A stretch of DNA of 64,000 bases from SSF14 sp046331245 (GTDB lineage Bacteria > Actinomycetota > Acidimicrobiia > Acidimicrobiales > Microtrichaceae). The position numbers and the translations under genes were made by a program. Shown piece by piece: positions 50,854 to 59,094 of the stretch (the stretch's first letter is position 1; every line of letters starts with the position of its first letter). The DNA lies in assembly GCA_046331245.1 (NCBI GenBank), contig JAXLRH010000002.1, positions 62,001 through 126,000 of the forward strand. Direction: 5' to 3'. Below the pieces are notes generated by a model. That model was not told where the DNA came from, searched no databases, and saw nothing but the letters and a program-made list of their open reading frames with translations.

Positions 50854-51684
50854 ATGAGCGATTCAGTTGGCGTCTATCTCAATGAGATCGGCAAGGTCGC
50901 ACTGCTGACGGCGAGCGAGGAGATCGAGCTCGCGAAGGCCATCGAGGCCGGCGCCGACGCCCGGGCCCGCAAGGAGCGCGGTGAGCGGGGCGCCGACATC
51001 AACCGCAAGATCGCTGCGCCGCACGCAGCGAAGGACCGGTTCATCCGGTCGAACCTCCGCCTCGTGGTGAGCGTGGCCCGCCGCTACCCCCTGCCGGCCG
51101 GCATGGAGCTGCTCGACCTCATCCAGGAGGGCAACCTCGGCCTCGAGCACGCCGTCGACAAGTTCGACTGGCGCAAGGGCTTCAAGTTCTCGACGTACGC
51201 CACCTTCTGGATCCGCCAGTCGATCGGCCGTGCCCTCGACCAGAAGGCCAGCCTCATCCGTCTCCCCGGCGACCGGTCCGCGTCGTTGCGTGCGGCCCTC
51301 CGCGCCGTGTCGGGCGACGGCGACGAGCTCGACAGCGAGAACGCGATGCTGCACCGCCTCGCGACCCCGACCTCGCTCGACCGCTCGGTGGGCCACGACG
51401 ACTCCAACGAGCTCGTCGACCTCCTCGCCGACAGCGCCCCCGGCCCCGAGGCCGAGTACATGGCGCAGGTCGACGACGAGCTGCTCGACAAGGTCCTCTC
51501 GGTGCTCGACCCCCGCGCCCGCAGCGCCGTCGAGCAGCGCTTCGGCCTCGTCGACGGCTGCCGCCGGAGCTACCGCGAGGTCGGTGAGGACCTGGGCGTG
51601 ACCGCCGAGGCCGCCCGCCGCCTGGTCAAGCGCGCCGTGAGCTCGGTGCGCGAGACCGCCCTCGCGACGATCAACGCCGCCTGA
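50854..51684 (+). CDS. Group 2 sigma-70 factor (RpoD/SigB/HrdB-like)
   Basis: 276 aa. Region 1.2 (VGVYLNEIGKVALLTASEEIELAKAIEAG), region 2 (NLRLVVSVARRYPLPAGMELLDLIQEGN, FSTYATFWIRQSIGRAL), region 3 and region 4 (VLDPRARSAVEQRFGL, YREVGEDLGVTAEAARRLVKRA). No long N-terminal region 1.1, so an alternative rather than the primary factor. AGGG lies 8 nt before the ATG. Regulation by the preceding structured, A-rich leader is possible. Targets unknown. Confidence 0.92.
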   Translation: MSDSVGVYLNEIGKVALLTASEEIELAKAIEAGADARARKERGERGADINRKIAAPHAAKDRFIRSNLRLVVSVARRYPLPAGMELLDLIQEGNLGLEHAVDKFDWRKGFKFSTYATFWIRQSIGRALDQKASLIRLPGDRSASLRAALRAVSGDGDELDSENAMLHRLATPTSLDRSVGHDDSNELVDLLADSAPGPEAEYMAQVDDELLDKVLSVLDPRARSAVEQRFGLVDGCRRSYREVGEDLGVTAEAARRLVKRAVSSVRETALATINAA

Positions 51685-51767
51685 GCGCCCGGCGCCGAGC
51701 GCGCCGAACGACGGTGACCGTCTATTGATTGGGCCGGAGCGCCGCCGGACGCGAGACTTGGGGGCCT

Positions 51768-53114
51768 ATGGCCGAAACCTGGACCCCGTCGAGCTGGCAG
51801 CACCACCCGGCCGACCAACAGCCTGCGTGGCCCGACGACGCCGCGACGGATGCCGTCCTCAAGACGCTGAGCAGCTATCCCCCGCTGGTGTTCGCCGGCG
51901 AGAGCCGTCAGCTGCTCGACAACCTGGCACGCGTCGCCAACGGCGAGGCCTTCCTGCTGCAGGCCGGTGACTGCGCCGAGTCGTTCGAGGCGTTCAACGC
52001 CACGTCGATCCGCGAGCGCCTCAAGCTGATCCTCCAGATGGCCGTCGTGCTCACCTACTCGGCGGGCGTTCCGGTGGTGAAGGTCGGGCGCATCGCCGGC
52101 CAGTTCGCGAAGCCCCGGAGCTCGCCCACCGAGATGGTCGACGGGCTCGAGCTGCCCTCGTTCCGCGGCCACATCGTGAACGACCCGGCGCCGACGCTCG
52201 ACGCTCGTACCCCCGATCCCGCCCGCCTCATCGCGGCGTACCACCAGTCGGCCTCGACGCTGAACCTGCTCCGGGCCTTCACCAAGGGCGGCTTCGCCGA
52301 CCTCAACCGCGTGCACGCCTGGAACCAGGAGTACGTGGCGTCGAGTCCCGAGGGCGCCCGTTACGAGGCGCTGGCCGCCGACATCGACCGCGCGCTGCGG
52401 TTCATGGCCGCCTGCGGTCTCGACACCACCACCGTGCCCCGGCTCCACGAGGTCGACTTCCACACGAGCCACGAGGCCCTCGTCCTCGGCTACGAGGAGG
52501 CGCTGACCCGCAAGGACTCGCTCACCGGCGACTGGTACGACTGCTCGGCGCACATGGTCTGGATCGGCGAGCGCACCCGGAGCCTCGACGGCGCGCACGT
52601 CGAGTTCTTCCGCGGCATCCGCAACCCGATCGGCTGCAAGATCGGCCCGACCGTCTCGATCGAGGAGGTGCTCGGGCTGTGTGAGGCGCTCAACCCCGAC
52701 CGCATCCCGGGCCGGCTCACCCTCATCTCGCGCATGGGAGCGGAGCACGTTCGCACCGTCCTTCCGCCGATCCTCACCGCGGTCCGCGACGCCGGCCACC
52801 CCGTCGTGTGGGCGTGCGATCCGATGCACGGCAACACGTTCACGTCGCAGGGCGGGCGCAAGACCCGTCACTTCGACGCGATCCTCGACGAGATCCGTGG
52901 CTTCTTCGAGGCGCACCACGCGGCGGGCACCTGGCCCGGCGGCGTGCACGTGGAGCTCACGAGCGACGACGTCACCGAGTGCCTCGGTGGCGCGGAGCAG
53001 CTCGGCGACTCGGATCTCGGCCTCCGCTACGAGACGATCTGCGACCCGCGCCTGAACGGGCGCCAGTCGCTCGATCTCGCCTTCGAGGTGTCGGAGCTGC
53101 TCCGCCGTCCCTGA
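51768..53114 (+). CDS. 3-deoxy-7-phosphoheptulonate synthase, class II
   Basis: 448 aa from ATG 51768. Plant/actinobacterial-type DAHP synthase: FLLQAGDCAESFEAF, RIAGQFAKPRS, WIGERTRSLDGAHVEFFRG, NPIGCKIGP, LISRMGAEHV and WACDPMHGNT. It catalyses the first shikimate-pathway step (PEP plus erythrose 4-phosphate). The family starts about here (TWTPSSWQ); an upstream ATG at 51729 is less likely. It stands alone between the sigma factor and the sulfur genes. Confidence 0.96.
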   Translation: MAETWTPSSWQHHPADQQPAWPDDAATDAVLKTLSSYPPLVFAGESRQLLDNLARVANGEAFLLQAGDCAESFEAFNATSIRERLKLILQMAVVLTYSAGVPVVKVGRIAGQFAKPRSSPTEMVDGLELPSFRGHIVNDPAPTLDARTPDPARLIAAYHQSASTLNLLRAFTKGGFADLNRVHAWNQEYVASSPEGARYEALAADIDRALRFMAACGLDTTTVPRLHEVDFHTSHEALVLGYEEALTRKDSLTGDWYDCSAHMVWIGERTRSLDGAHVEFFRGIRNPIGCKIGPTVSIEEVLGLCEALNPDRIPGRLTLISRMGAEHVRTVLPPILTAVRDAGHPVVWACDPMHGNTFTSQGGRKTRHFDAILDEIRGFFEAHHAAGTWPGGVHVELTSDDVTECLGGAEQLGDSDLGLRYETICDPRLNGRQSLDLAFEVSELLRRP

Positions 53115-53133
53115 CGTCGCGGTCCGCCAATTC

Positions 53134-53139
53134 TTGACC
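53134..53139 (+). promoter_or_regulatory. Possible -35 (TTGACC) of the sulfite reductase operon
   Basis: TTGACC, 17 bp, then GGATGA. The TTGACC overlaps a small inverted repeat GACC-N5-GGTC (53136-53148) that could bind a regulator. Weak -10. Confidence 0.3.
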
Positions 53140-53191
53140 CTCTTGGTCGGGTTTTGGGATGATGTTCGCCTCTGATGGTGTTGGAGGACGC

Positions 53192-55042
53192 ATGACCACG
53201 ATCGAGATCGATCCCGAACTCGCTGCGAAGGCCCAGAACGAGGCACGATCGTCTGCCGATCGGTACCTGAACACGTTCCCCGACGACATTGCGGCGGACG
53301 TCCAGGCCGACATCGCGAAGTTCGAGAAGATGCTCGCGCTGCACCTCGCCGGCGACATCGAGGACGACACCTTCCGGGTGTTCCGCCTCAACAACGGCAT
53401 CTACGGCCAGCGCCAGGGCGGCACCAACCAGATGGTCCGCGTGAAGGCGCCCTACGGCAAGCTCAGCGCCGAGCAGCTCGACCTGTTCGCCCGCGTCGCC
53501 GACGACTACTCGCGCGGCTGGGGCCACATCACGACCCGGCAGAACTTCCAGTTCCACTACGTCGAGCTCACCCGCGTGCCGGAGCTGCTGAAGGAGTTCG
53601 CCTCGCTCGGCATGACCACCCGTGAGGCGTGCGGCGACACGGTCCGCAACGTGCAGGGTTGCCACCTCGCCGGCGCGTGCCCCCACGAGAAGCTCGACAT
53701 CACGGCGTGGGCCGAGGCGGCGCACCGCCATTTCCTCCACCACCCGTTCGCGCAGCGCCTGCCCCGCAAGTTCAAGATCAACTTCAGCGGTTGCGAGACC
53801 GACTGCGGCCAGGCGATGTTCAACGACGCCGGCGTGATCGCCGTGACCCGCACGCTCGAGGACGGCACCACCGAGGCCGGCTTCCGCGTGTTCGTCGGCG
53901 GTGGCCTCGGCGCCAACCCCCACGCCGCACTCGCGCTCGAGGAGTTCACGCCCCGCGAGAACCTGCTGCCCACGATCGAGGCGATCCTTCGCATCTTCGA
54001 GCAGCACGGCAACCGCAAGAACAAGCTGCGGGCCCGTCTCAAGTGGGTCATCCAGGATCTCGGCTGGGAGGAGGTGCAGGCGCGCATCCTCGCGTCGCGC
54101 CGTCTGCTCCCGGCGTCGTCCACGTGGCCCGGTGGCATCCCCGAGGTCGTCACCGAGTGGGGCGACGCACCGGCCGGCGTGTCGGCCACCGTCGAGCCGA
54201 CGGTCATCGGCCAGGGCACCCCGGTCGCGCTGCGCTCCACGAAGCCGTACGAGCGGTGGGAGCAGGCCAACGTCGTTCGCGGCAACGCCAAGGGCACGGT
54301 GAGCGCCATCGCGTGGTCGCGACTCGGCGACGTCACGTCCGACCAGTTCCGCGGCCTCGCCTCCATCACCCGTGAGTTCAACGCCGAGGTCCGCATCACC
54401 AACCGGCAGAACCTCGTGTTCCGCAACCTCACCGAGGCCCAGCTGCCCCTCCTGTTCGAGCGCCTCACCGCCATCTCGATGGCCGAGCCGGGCGCCGAGC
54501 TGAGCCGCGACGTCGTCGCCTGCCCCGGCGCCGACACCTGCAACATCGCCGTCACGCAGTCCCGCGGGCTCGCCGACGCCATCGGCGTGGCGCTCGAGGA
54601 GGCGGGTCTCGGCGAGGTCGGCGGCATCCGCACCAACATCAGCGGCTGCACCAACTCGTGCGGCCAGCACCACGTCAGCGACATCGGGTTCTTCGGTGCC
54701 GAGCGTCGTGCCCACGGCCAGGCGGCGCCCGGCTACCAGATGCTGCTCGGCGGCTACGTCGGCCAGGAGAAGATCCACTTCGGCGAGAAGGCCCTCCGCC
54801 TTCCCGCGAAGGCGGCGCCGCAGGCGGTCGTGCGGGTCGTCGGCCGCTTCAACGAGGAGCGTGAGGCGGGCGAGGCGTTCCGCTCGTGGATCGAGCGGTC
54901 CGGTGGCGTGAAGGCCATCGCCGCGACGCTGAAGGATCTCGACGAGTTCCCCACTCCCGAGGATCGCCCTGACTTCTACGTCGACTACGACGAGACCGGC
55001 CCCTACGAGGTCGCCCTCGGCGACTCGGAATGCGCGGTGTGA
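53192..55042 (+). CDS. sir: Ferredoxin-dependent sulfite/nitrite reductase (assimilatory)
   Basis: 616 aa from ATG 53192, preceded by a strong GGAGG. Two-fold repeated siroheme reductase with HITTRQNFQFH, NFSGCETDCGQ and the 4Fe-4S/siroheme ligands in CPGADTC (C-x5-C) and GCTNSC (C-x3-C). It reduces sulfite to sulfide, or nitrite to ammonia, with ferredoxin. Adjacent cysH (1-nt overlap of stop and start) argues for sulfite. ATP sulfurylase and transport genes are not in the window. Confidence 0.95.
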   Translation: MTTIEIDPELAAKAQNEARSSADRYLNTFPDDIAADVQADIAKFEKMLALHLAGDIEDDTFRVFRLNNGIYGQRQGGTNQMVRVKAPYGKLSAEQLDLFARVADDYSRGWGHITTRQNFQFHYVELTRVPELLKEFASLGMTTREACGDTVRNVQGCHLAGACPHEKLDITAWAEAAHRHFLHHPFAQRLPRKFKINFSGCETDCGQAMFNDAGVIAVTRTLEDGTTEAGFRVFVGGGLGANPHAALALEEFTPRENLLPTIEAILRIFEQHGNRKNKLRARLKWVIQDLGWEEVQARILASRRLLPASSTWPGGIPEVVTEWGDAPAGVSATVEPTVIGQGTPVALRSTKPYERWEQANVVRGNAKGTVSAIAWSRLGDVTSDQFRGLASITREFNAEVRITNRQNLVFRNLTEAQLPLLFERLTAISMAEPGAELSRDVVACPGADTCNIAVTQSRGLADAIGVALEEAGLGEVGGIRTNISGCTNSCGQHHVSDIGFFGAERRAHGQAAPGYQMLLGGYVGQEKIHFGEKALRLPAKAAPQAVVRVVGRFNEEREAGEAFRSWIERSGGVKAIAATLKDLDEFPTPEDRPDFYVDYDETGPYEVALGDSECAV

Positions 55043-55746
55043 TGGTCGAGTCGTCGCTCTCGCTCCCCAGCGCGAGATTCACCCCCGCAGAGTTCACCGA
55101 CGAGGAGTTGGCGGATCTCAACGCCGACTTCGAGCGGATGCCCGCCTCGAAGATCATCCAGTGGGCCGTCGACTCGTTCGGCCCGTACCTGTCGCTCGCC
55201 GCGTCGATGGCCGACGCGCTGGTCATCGACATCGCGACGAAGGTCGACCCCGCCATCGAGGTCATCTTCATCGACACCGGCTACCACTTCCCCGAGACGC
55301 TCGAGACCGTCGAGACGATCCGTCGCCACTACGGCCTCAACCTGCGGATGATGACGGTGGCCCCGCACGACGAGGCGTTGTGGATCGCCGATCCGGAGAA
55401 CTGCTGCTCGGCCGTCAAGGTCGGCCAGCTCGACCGGGCGCTCAACGGGAAGTCGGCGTGGATGTCGGGCCTGCGGCGCGACGAGGCGGCCTCGCGAGCC
55501 GGCGCCGCGATCGTGTCGCGCGACGTGCGTGGCCTCATCAAGGTCAACCCGATCGCGAACTGGACCCAGCTCGACTGCGACAGCTACCTCGCCGATCACG
55601 ACATCCCGCACAACCCGCTGCTCGACCAGGGCTACGCGTCGATCGGTTGCTGGCCGTGCACGAAGCCGGTCGCCGAGGGTGAGGATCCCCGCTCCGGTCG
55701 CTGGGCCGGGCGCGACAAGACCGAGTGCGGCCTCCACCTCTCCTGA
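55042..55746 (+). CDS. cysH: Phosphoadenylyl/adenylyl-sulfate reductase CysH (4Fe-4S type)
   Basis: 234 aa from ATG 55042 (TGATG junction with the sulfite reductase). PAPS-reductase fold with EVIFIDTGYHFPET and SGLRRDEAASR. Cysteines in ENCCSAVKV and GCWPCTKPV give the CC...CxxC pattern of APS-type reductases that bind a 4Fe-4S cluster, and the C-terminal ECGLH carries the catalytic Cys. It converts (P)APS to sulfite for the neighbouring reductase. Confidence 0.95.
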   Translation: MVESSLSLPSARFTPAEFTDEELADLNADFERMPASKIIQWAVDSFGPYLSLAASMADALVIDIATKVDPAIEVIFIDTGYHFPETLETVETIRRHYGLNLRMMTVAPHDEALWIADPENCCSAVKVGQLDRALNGKSAWMSGLRRDEAASRAGAAIVSRDVRGLIKVNPIANWTQLDCDSYLADHDIPHNPLLDQGYASIGCWPCTKPVAEGEDPRSGRWAGRDKTECGLHLS

Positions 55747-55808
55747 CCTCGGCCATCTCCGCTCGGGCTCGGTCGCTTCGCTCCCTGCGTCGCTGCGGTA
55801 CCGAGGTC
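55745..55808. terminator. Possible terminator: inverted repeat GACCTCGG / CCGAGGTC
   Basis: Arms at 55745-55752 and 55801-55808 flank a 48-nt loop able to fold internally. It begins at the cysH stop and precedes the PaaX-like gene. No T-tract. Confidence 0.35.
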
Positions 55809-55818
55809 TGATCCGGGG

Positions 55819-55824
55819 TACCAT
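55819..55824 (+). promoter_or_regulatory. Putative -10 (TACCAT), leaderless start of PaaX-like gene
   Basis: TACCAT ends 6 nt before GTG 55831. Confidence 0.5.
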
Positions 55825-55830
55825 GCGGTC

Positions 55831-56733
55831 GTGCCTGACACGACCGTAGCGAGTTCGACCGGTGCCGACGATCCGTCCGTGCCCACCCGACTGCTGGTGC
55901 TCGGGCTCGCGCACCGCAACGGCGACATCCTCACGAGCGAGCTGTGGCCGGTCACCGAGGCGTGCGGCCTCACCGCCGACCAGGTGCGGTCGTGCCTCCG
56001 CCGACTCGTCGCCGAGGGTCTGTTCACGCGCGACGGCGAGGGCCGCGACGCCGTGTTGAAGGCGACGCCCGAGGGCACCGCCGCGCTCGGGTCGATGATG
56101 GCCCGTCACGTGCTGGCGTACGCGCAGGACGCCGCCGGGCGCGGATGGGACCGCCGCTGGCGCCTCGCCGCCTTCGCCATCCCCGAGTCGAAGCGGGCCG
56201 CCCGCGACGTGTTCCGCGACCGCCTCCTCGCGCTGGGCGCCGCACCGATCCACAACGGCCTCTACGTGTCGCCACACCGGTGGGAGGCGGAGGTCGTGGA
56301 CGAGGCCGAGCGGCTCGGCATCGTCGAGCACGTGTCGATGGCGACGACCGACGACCTCAGCGTCGGCGGTGTGACCGACCCCCGTGCGCTCGCCGTCGCC
56401 TTGTGGCCGCTCGAGCGCATCGCCGAGCGCTACCGCGACTTCATCGACACCTATCGGGACGTGCCCGACAACCTCGACGACATGCGCCGCCGCGGCGAGC
56501 GGCTGTCGGAGGCCGACTTCCTCCCCGGGGCCCTCAACATCGCGATCCGGTTCAACCAGTGCTTCGAGCTCGACCCGATGCTGCCGCCGGAGCTGCTGCC
56601 GAAGCCGTGGCCCGGCCGCGAGGCCCGTGAGATCCTCACCCGCTGCCGCCGTCTCGGCGTGCTCGCCCGGCAGGACAAGTCCGGGCCGGCGCTGTTCCGC
56701 GTGTTCGACGACGTCATCGCAACGTTGCCGTAG
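55831..56733 (+). CDS. PaaX-family transcriptional regulator
   Basis: 300 aa from GTG. N-terminal winged helix (ELWPVTEACGLTADQVRSCLRRLVAEGLF), then the PaaX linker and C-terminal domain (WDRRWRLAAFAIPESKRAARDVFRDRLLALGAAPIHNGLYVSPHRWE, quoted here as consecutive short blocks: WDRRWRLAAFAIPES, RDRLLALGAAPIHNGLYVSP). PaaX represses phenylacetate degradation and responds to phenylacetyl-CoA. No paa genes are nearby, so the ligand may differ. Its 3' end overlaps the convergent EamA gene by 20 bp. Confidence 0.88.
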   Translation: MPDTTVASSTGADDPSVPTRLLVLGLAHRNGDILTSELWPVTEACGLTADQVRSCLRRLVAEGLFTRDGEGRDAVLKATPEGTAALGSMMARHVLAYAQDAAGRGWDRRWRLAAFAIPESKRAARDVFRDRLLALGAAPIHNGLYVSPHRWEAEVVDEAERLGIVEHVSMATTDDLSVGGVTDPRALAVALWPLERIAERYRDFIDTYRDVPDNLDDMRRRGERLSEADFLPGALNIAIRFNQCFELDPMLPPELLPKPWPGREAREILTRCRRLGVLARQDKSGPALFRVFDDVIATLP

Positions 56734-57622
56734 CCGCTCTCGACGCGGGACGCCCACGGCGCGGCGTTCGACTCCCGATCGCGACGCCGGCCAGGCTCAC
56801 CACCCCACCGAGAACGGCAACGCCCGTCGGCAGCTCACCCAGCCACACCCACGCGACGAGGATCGCCACGACGGGCACGGCGTAGAGCGCGAGCGCCGGA
56901 CGGCTCACGTCGAGTCGGGCCACGCCGGCTGCCCACGTCACGAACCCGATCGCCGACGGACCGAGGCCGAGGAACACCACCGCCGCGATCGACCGACCGT
57001 CGGCGCCGCCCAGCTGGTGGACTGCGCCCGGCCCGAACGGCAGGAGCATCACGGCACCGGTGACCATCGAGTAGGTCGCCACCTCGAACGGCGAGTAGGT
57101 GCCGAGGAGCGGTCGCTGCGCCACGTGGTAGATGCCCTGGACGATCGCGGCGGCGAGTACGACGAACGCGCCCGAGCTCAGGGTGAGGCCGGAGCCTCCG
57201 GACCATGCGACGACCACCGACCCGAGCAGTGCGACGACCAGGCCGACCCACCGGCGCCGCGGCACCCGCTCCCCCAGCACCCGGGCGGCGATCACCACGC
57301 TGTACACCGGCGCCGTCGAGATGATCAGGCTCGCCGTCCCGGCGGTGACCGTACGTTCCCCGAGGTTCAGCAGGAGTTGGTACGCGGCGATGCCGGATGC
57401 GCCGCACAGCAGGATCTGACCGACGTCACGGCGGGCCGGTCGTCGCACCCCCACGAGCGGCGATGCGGCGACGAGTGCGATCGCGGCAGTGGCGGATCGC
57501 AGCAACGACAGCGATGCCGGGCCGAACGAACCGAGGGCGACGCGGATTGCCGGGAACGCGCCCGCCCACAGCACGACCGTCGCGACGACGAAGGTCCATC
57601 CGACGCGTGCGGGGCTGCGCAT
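56714..57622 (-). CDS. EamA-family (DMT superfamily) transporter
   Basis: 302 aa from ATG 57622. Ten membrane helices in two EamA repeats (VATVVLWAGAFPAIRVALG; VVLAAAIVQGIYHVAQRPLL). It exports small metabolites or amino acids; substrate unknown. Divergent from a LysR regulator with 71 bp between starts, the usual pairing in which the regulator controls the exporter. GATGAT lies 6 nt before the ATG, close to the leaderless pattern. Confidence 0.9.
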   Translation of the reverse strand: MRSPARVGWTFVVATVVLWAGAFPAIRVALGSFGPASLSLLRSATAAIALVAASPLVGVRRPARRDVGQILLCGASGIAAYQLLLNLGERTVTAGTASLIISTAPVYSVVIAARVLGERVPRRRWVGLVVALLGSVVVAWSGGSGLTLSSGAFVVLAAAIVQGIYHVAQRPLLGTYSPFEVATYSMVTGAVMLLPFGPGAVHQLGGADGRSIAAVVFLGLGPSAIGFVTWAAGVARLDVSRPALALYAVPVVAILVAWVWLGELPTGVAVLGGVVSLAGVAIGSRTPRRGRPASRAATATLR

Positions 57623-57693
57623 CCGACCATCATCCCGAGCTCGACACGACAGCACCAGCGGACAATGCGGCGCTGATCGTTAAGCTGTCCTGC

Positions 57694-58575
57694 ATGTTCG
57701 ACGTTCGGCGCCTGCTCGCGCTCCAGGCCGTGGCGCACCACGGCACGCTCAGCAGCGCCGCCGAGTCGCTCCACTTCACCCCGTCGGCCATCTCCCAGCA
57801 GCTCGCCGCGCTCGAACGGGAAGCCGGGTGCAAGCTCCTGGTGCGCAAGGGACGCGGCGTCGAGCTCACCGAATCGGGACGGATGCTCGCAGCGCACGCC
57901 GACACGGTGCTCGATCAGCTCACGGCCGCCCGGGCCGCGCTCGACGATCTCCGTGGCCGTCGACAGGGTGTCGTTCGCCTGGCGGCGTTTCCCACCGCGG
58001 TCACGTCGATCGTGGTCGGGGCGCTGGAACGGCTCGCCGTCTCCGAGCCGGACGTCTCCGTGAGGATCTCCGAGGTCGAGCCCGACCAGGCGCTCCGTCT
58101 GCTCACGGACGGGGCGGTCGACCTCGCGATCATCCACACGTACGACCTCGTGGCGCGTGCGCTTCCCGCTCGCACCACGATCAACCGACTGTTCGACGAC
58201 CCGATGGTCGTCGCCCTGCCCGCCGCGCACCCGCTGGCCGAGGATGCGAGGGTGGACATCACCGCGCTCGCCGACGAACCGTGGGTCACCCCGGCCTCCG
58301 ACACCTGGTGCTTCGAACAGGTGCAGCGGGTGTGCGGCGCCGCCGGGTTCGTGCCCGACGTCGTGGCGACGTGCTCGGAGTACTCCTCCGCGCTCCGGCT
58401 CGTCCGCGCCGGACTCGGCGTGGCGCTCGTGCCCGAGCTGGCGCTCCCCGGCCGCCGTCCCGACGGCGTCGTCGTGCTCCCGACGACGCCGGCGCACATG
58501 CGTCACGTACACCTCGCGGCGGCACCGTCGCTCAGCGCCGCGGCAACCGCCGTCTCCGACGCGCTCCGGCCCTAG
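57694..58575 (+). CDS. LysR-family transcriptional regulator
   Basis: 293 aa from ATG 57694. HTH at the N-terminus (FDVRRLLALQAVAHHGTLSS, AAESLHFTPSAISQQLAALE) and a substrate-binding domain from ~90 (VRLAAFPTAVTSIV). It probably regulates the divergent EamA exporter. The longer open frame upstream is antisense to the exporter and excluded. The next gene (DUF2505) starts 9 bp after its stop but has its own -10-like hexamer overlapping the stop. Confidence 0.92.
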   Translation: MFDVRRLLALQAVAHHGTLSSAAESLHFTPSAISQQLAALEREAGCKLLVRKGRGVELTESGRMLAAHADTVLDQLTAARAALDDLRGRRQGVVRLAAFPTAVTSIVVGALERLAVSEPDVSVRISEVEPDQALRLLTDGAVDLAIIHTYDLVARALPARTTINRLFDDPMVVALPAAHPLAEDARVDITALADEPWVTPASDTWCFEQVQRVCGAAGFVPDVVATCSEYSSALRLVRAGLGVALVPELALPGRRPDGVVVLPTTPAHMRHVHLAAAPSLSAAATAVSDALRP

Positions 58576-58578
58576 AGT
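58573..58578 (+). promoter_or_regulatory. Putative -10 (TAGAGT), leaderless start of DUF2505 gene
   Basis: TAGAGT ends 6 nt before ATG 58585. Its TAG is the stop codon of the LysR gene. Confidence 0.5.
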
Positions 58579-58584
58579 GCCGCG

Positions 58585-59070
58585 ATGAAGTTCGACGTGA
58601 CGCAGCACTTCGACGCCGACGCCGAGCGCGTCATCGCCGTGTACTCCGCCGCCGAGACCTACGAGCAGCTGCCCGAATTCGGCAAGATCAGCCGACCCGT
58701 CCTGCTGGACCGCTCCGAGCACGGCGACACGGTCACGATGCGGCTCCGCTACCGGTTCACCGCCGATCTGCCGACGGCCGCGCTGGCCGTGATCGACCCC
58801 GATCGCCTGACCTGGATCGAGGAGACCCGCTACGACCTCGCGGCCCTCACCGCCACCACGAAGCTCCTCCCCGACCACTACGCGTCGAAGCTCGAGGCCT
58901 CTGCCTCCGCCCGCTTCGCCGACCGGGGCGAGGGCTCGACGCGCGCCGTGGCGGGCTCGCTGAAGGTGCACATGTTCCTCGTCGCCGGCCAGGTGGAGAA
59001 GGCGATCGTCTCCGGTCTCAAGGAGCACCTCGACGAGGAGGCGCAACTCGTCGCAGAGCTCCTCGCCTGA
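58585..59070 (+). CDS. DUF2505 family protein (SRPBCC/START-like fold)
   Basis: 161 aa. Begins MKFDVTQHFDADAERVIAVYSA, with a strand-rich core (VTMRLRYRFTADLP, LTWIEETRYDL) and a long C-terminal helix (VEKAIVSGLKEHLDEEAQL), the pattern of DUF2505 proteins of actinobacteria, which resemble lipid-binding SRPBCC folds. Function unknown. Cytoplasmic (no signal). Confidence 0.85.
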   Translation: MKFDVTQHFDADAERVIAVYSAAETYEQLPEFGKISRPVLLDRSEHGDTVTMRLRYRFTADLPTAALAVIDPDRLTWIEETRYDLAALTATTKLLPDHYASKLEASASARFADRGEGSTRAVAGSLKVHMFLVAGQVEKAIVSGLKEHLDEEAQLVAELLA

Positions 59071-59094
59071 CGGCTGGGCGACAGGGCGCCTCCG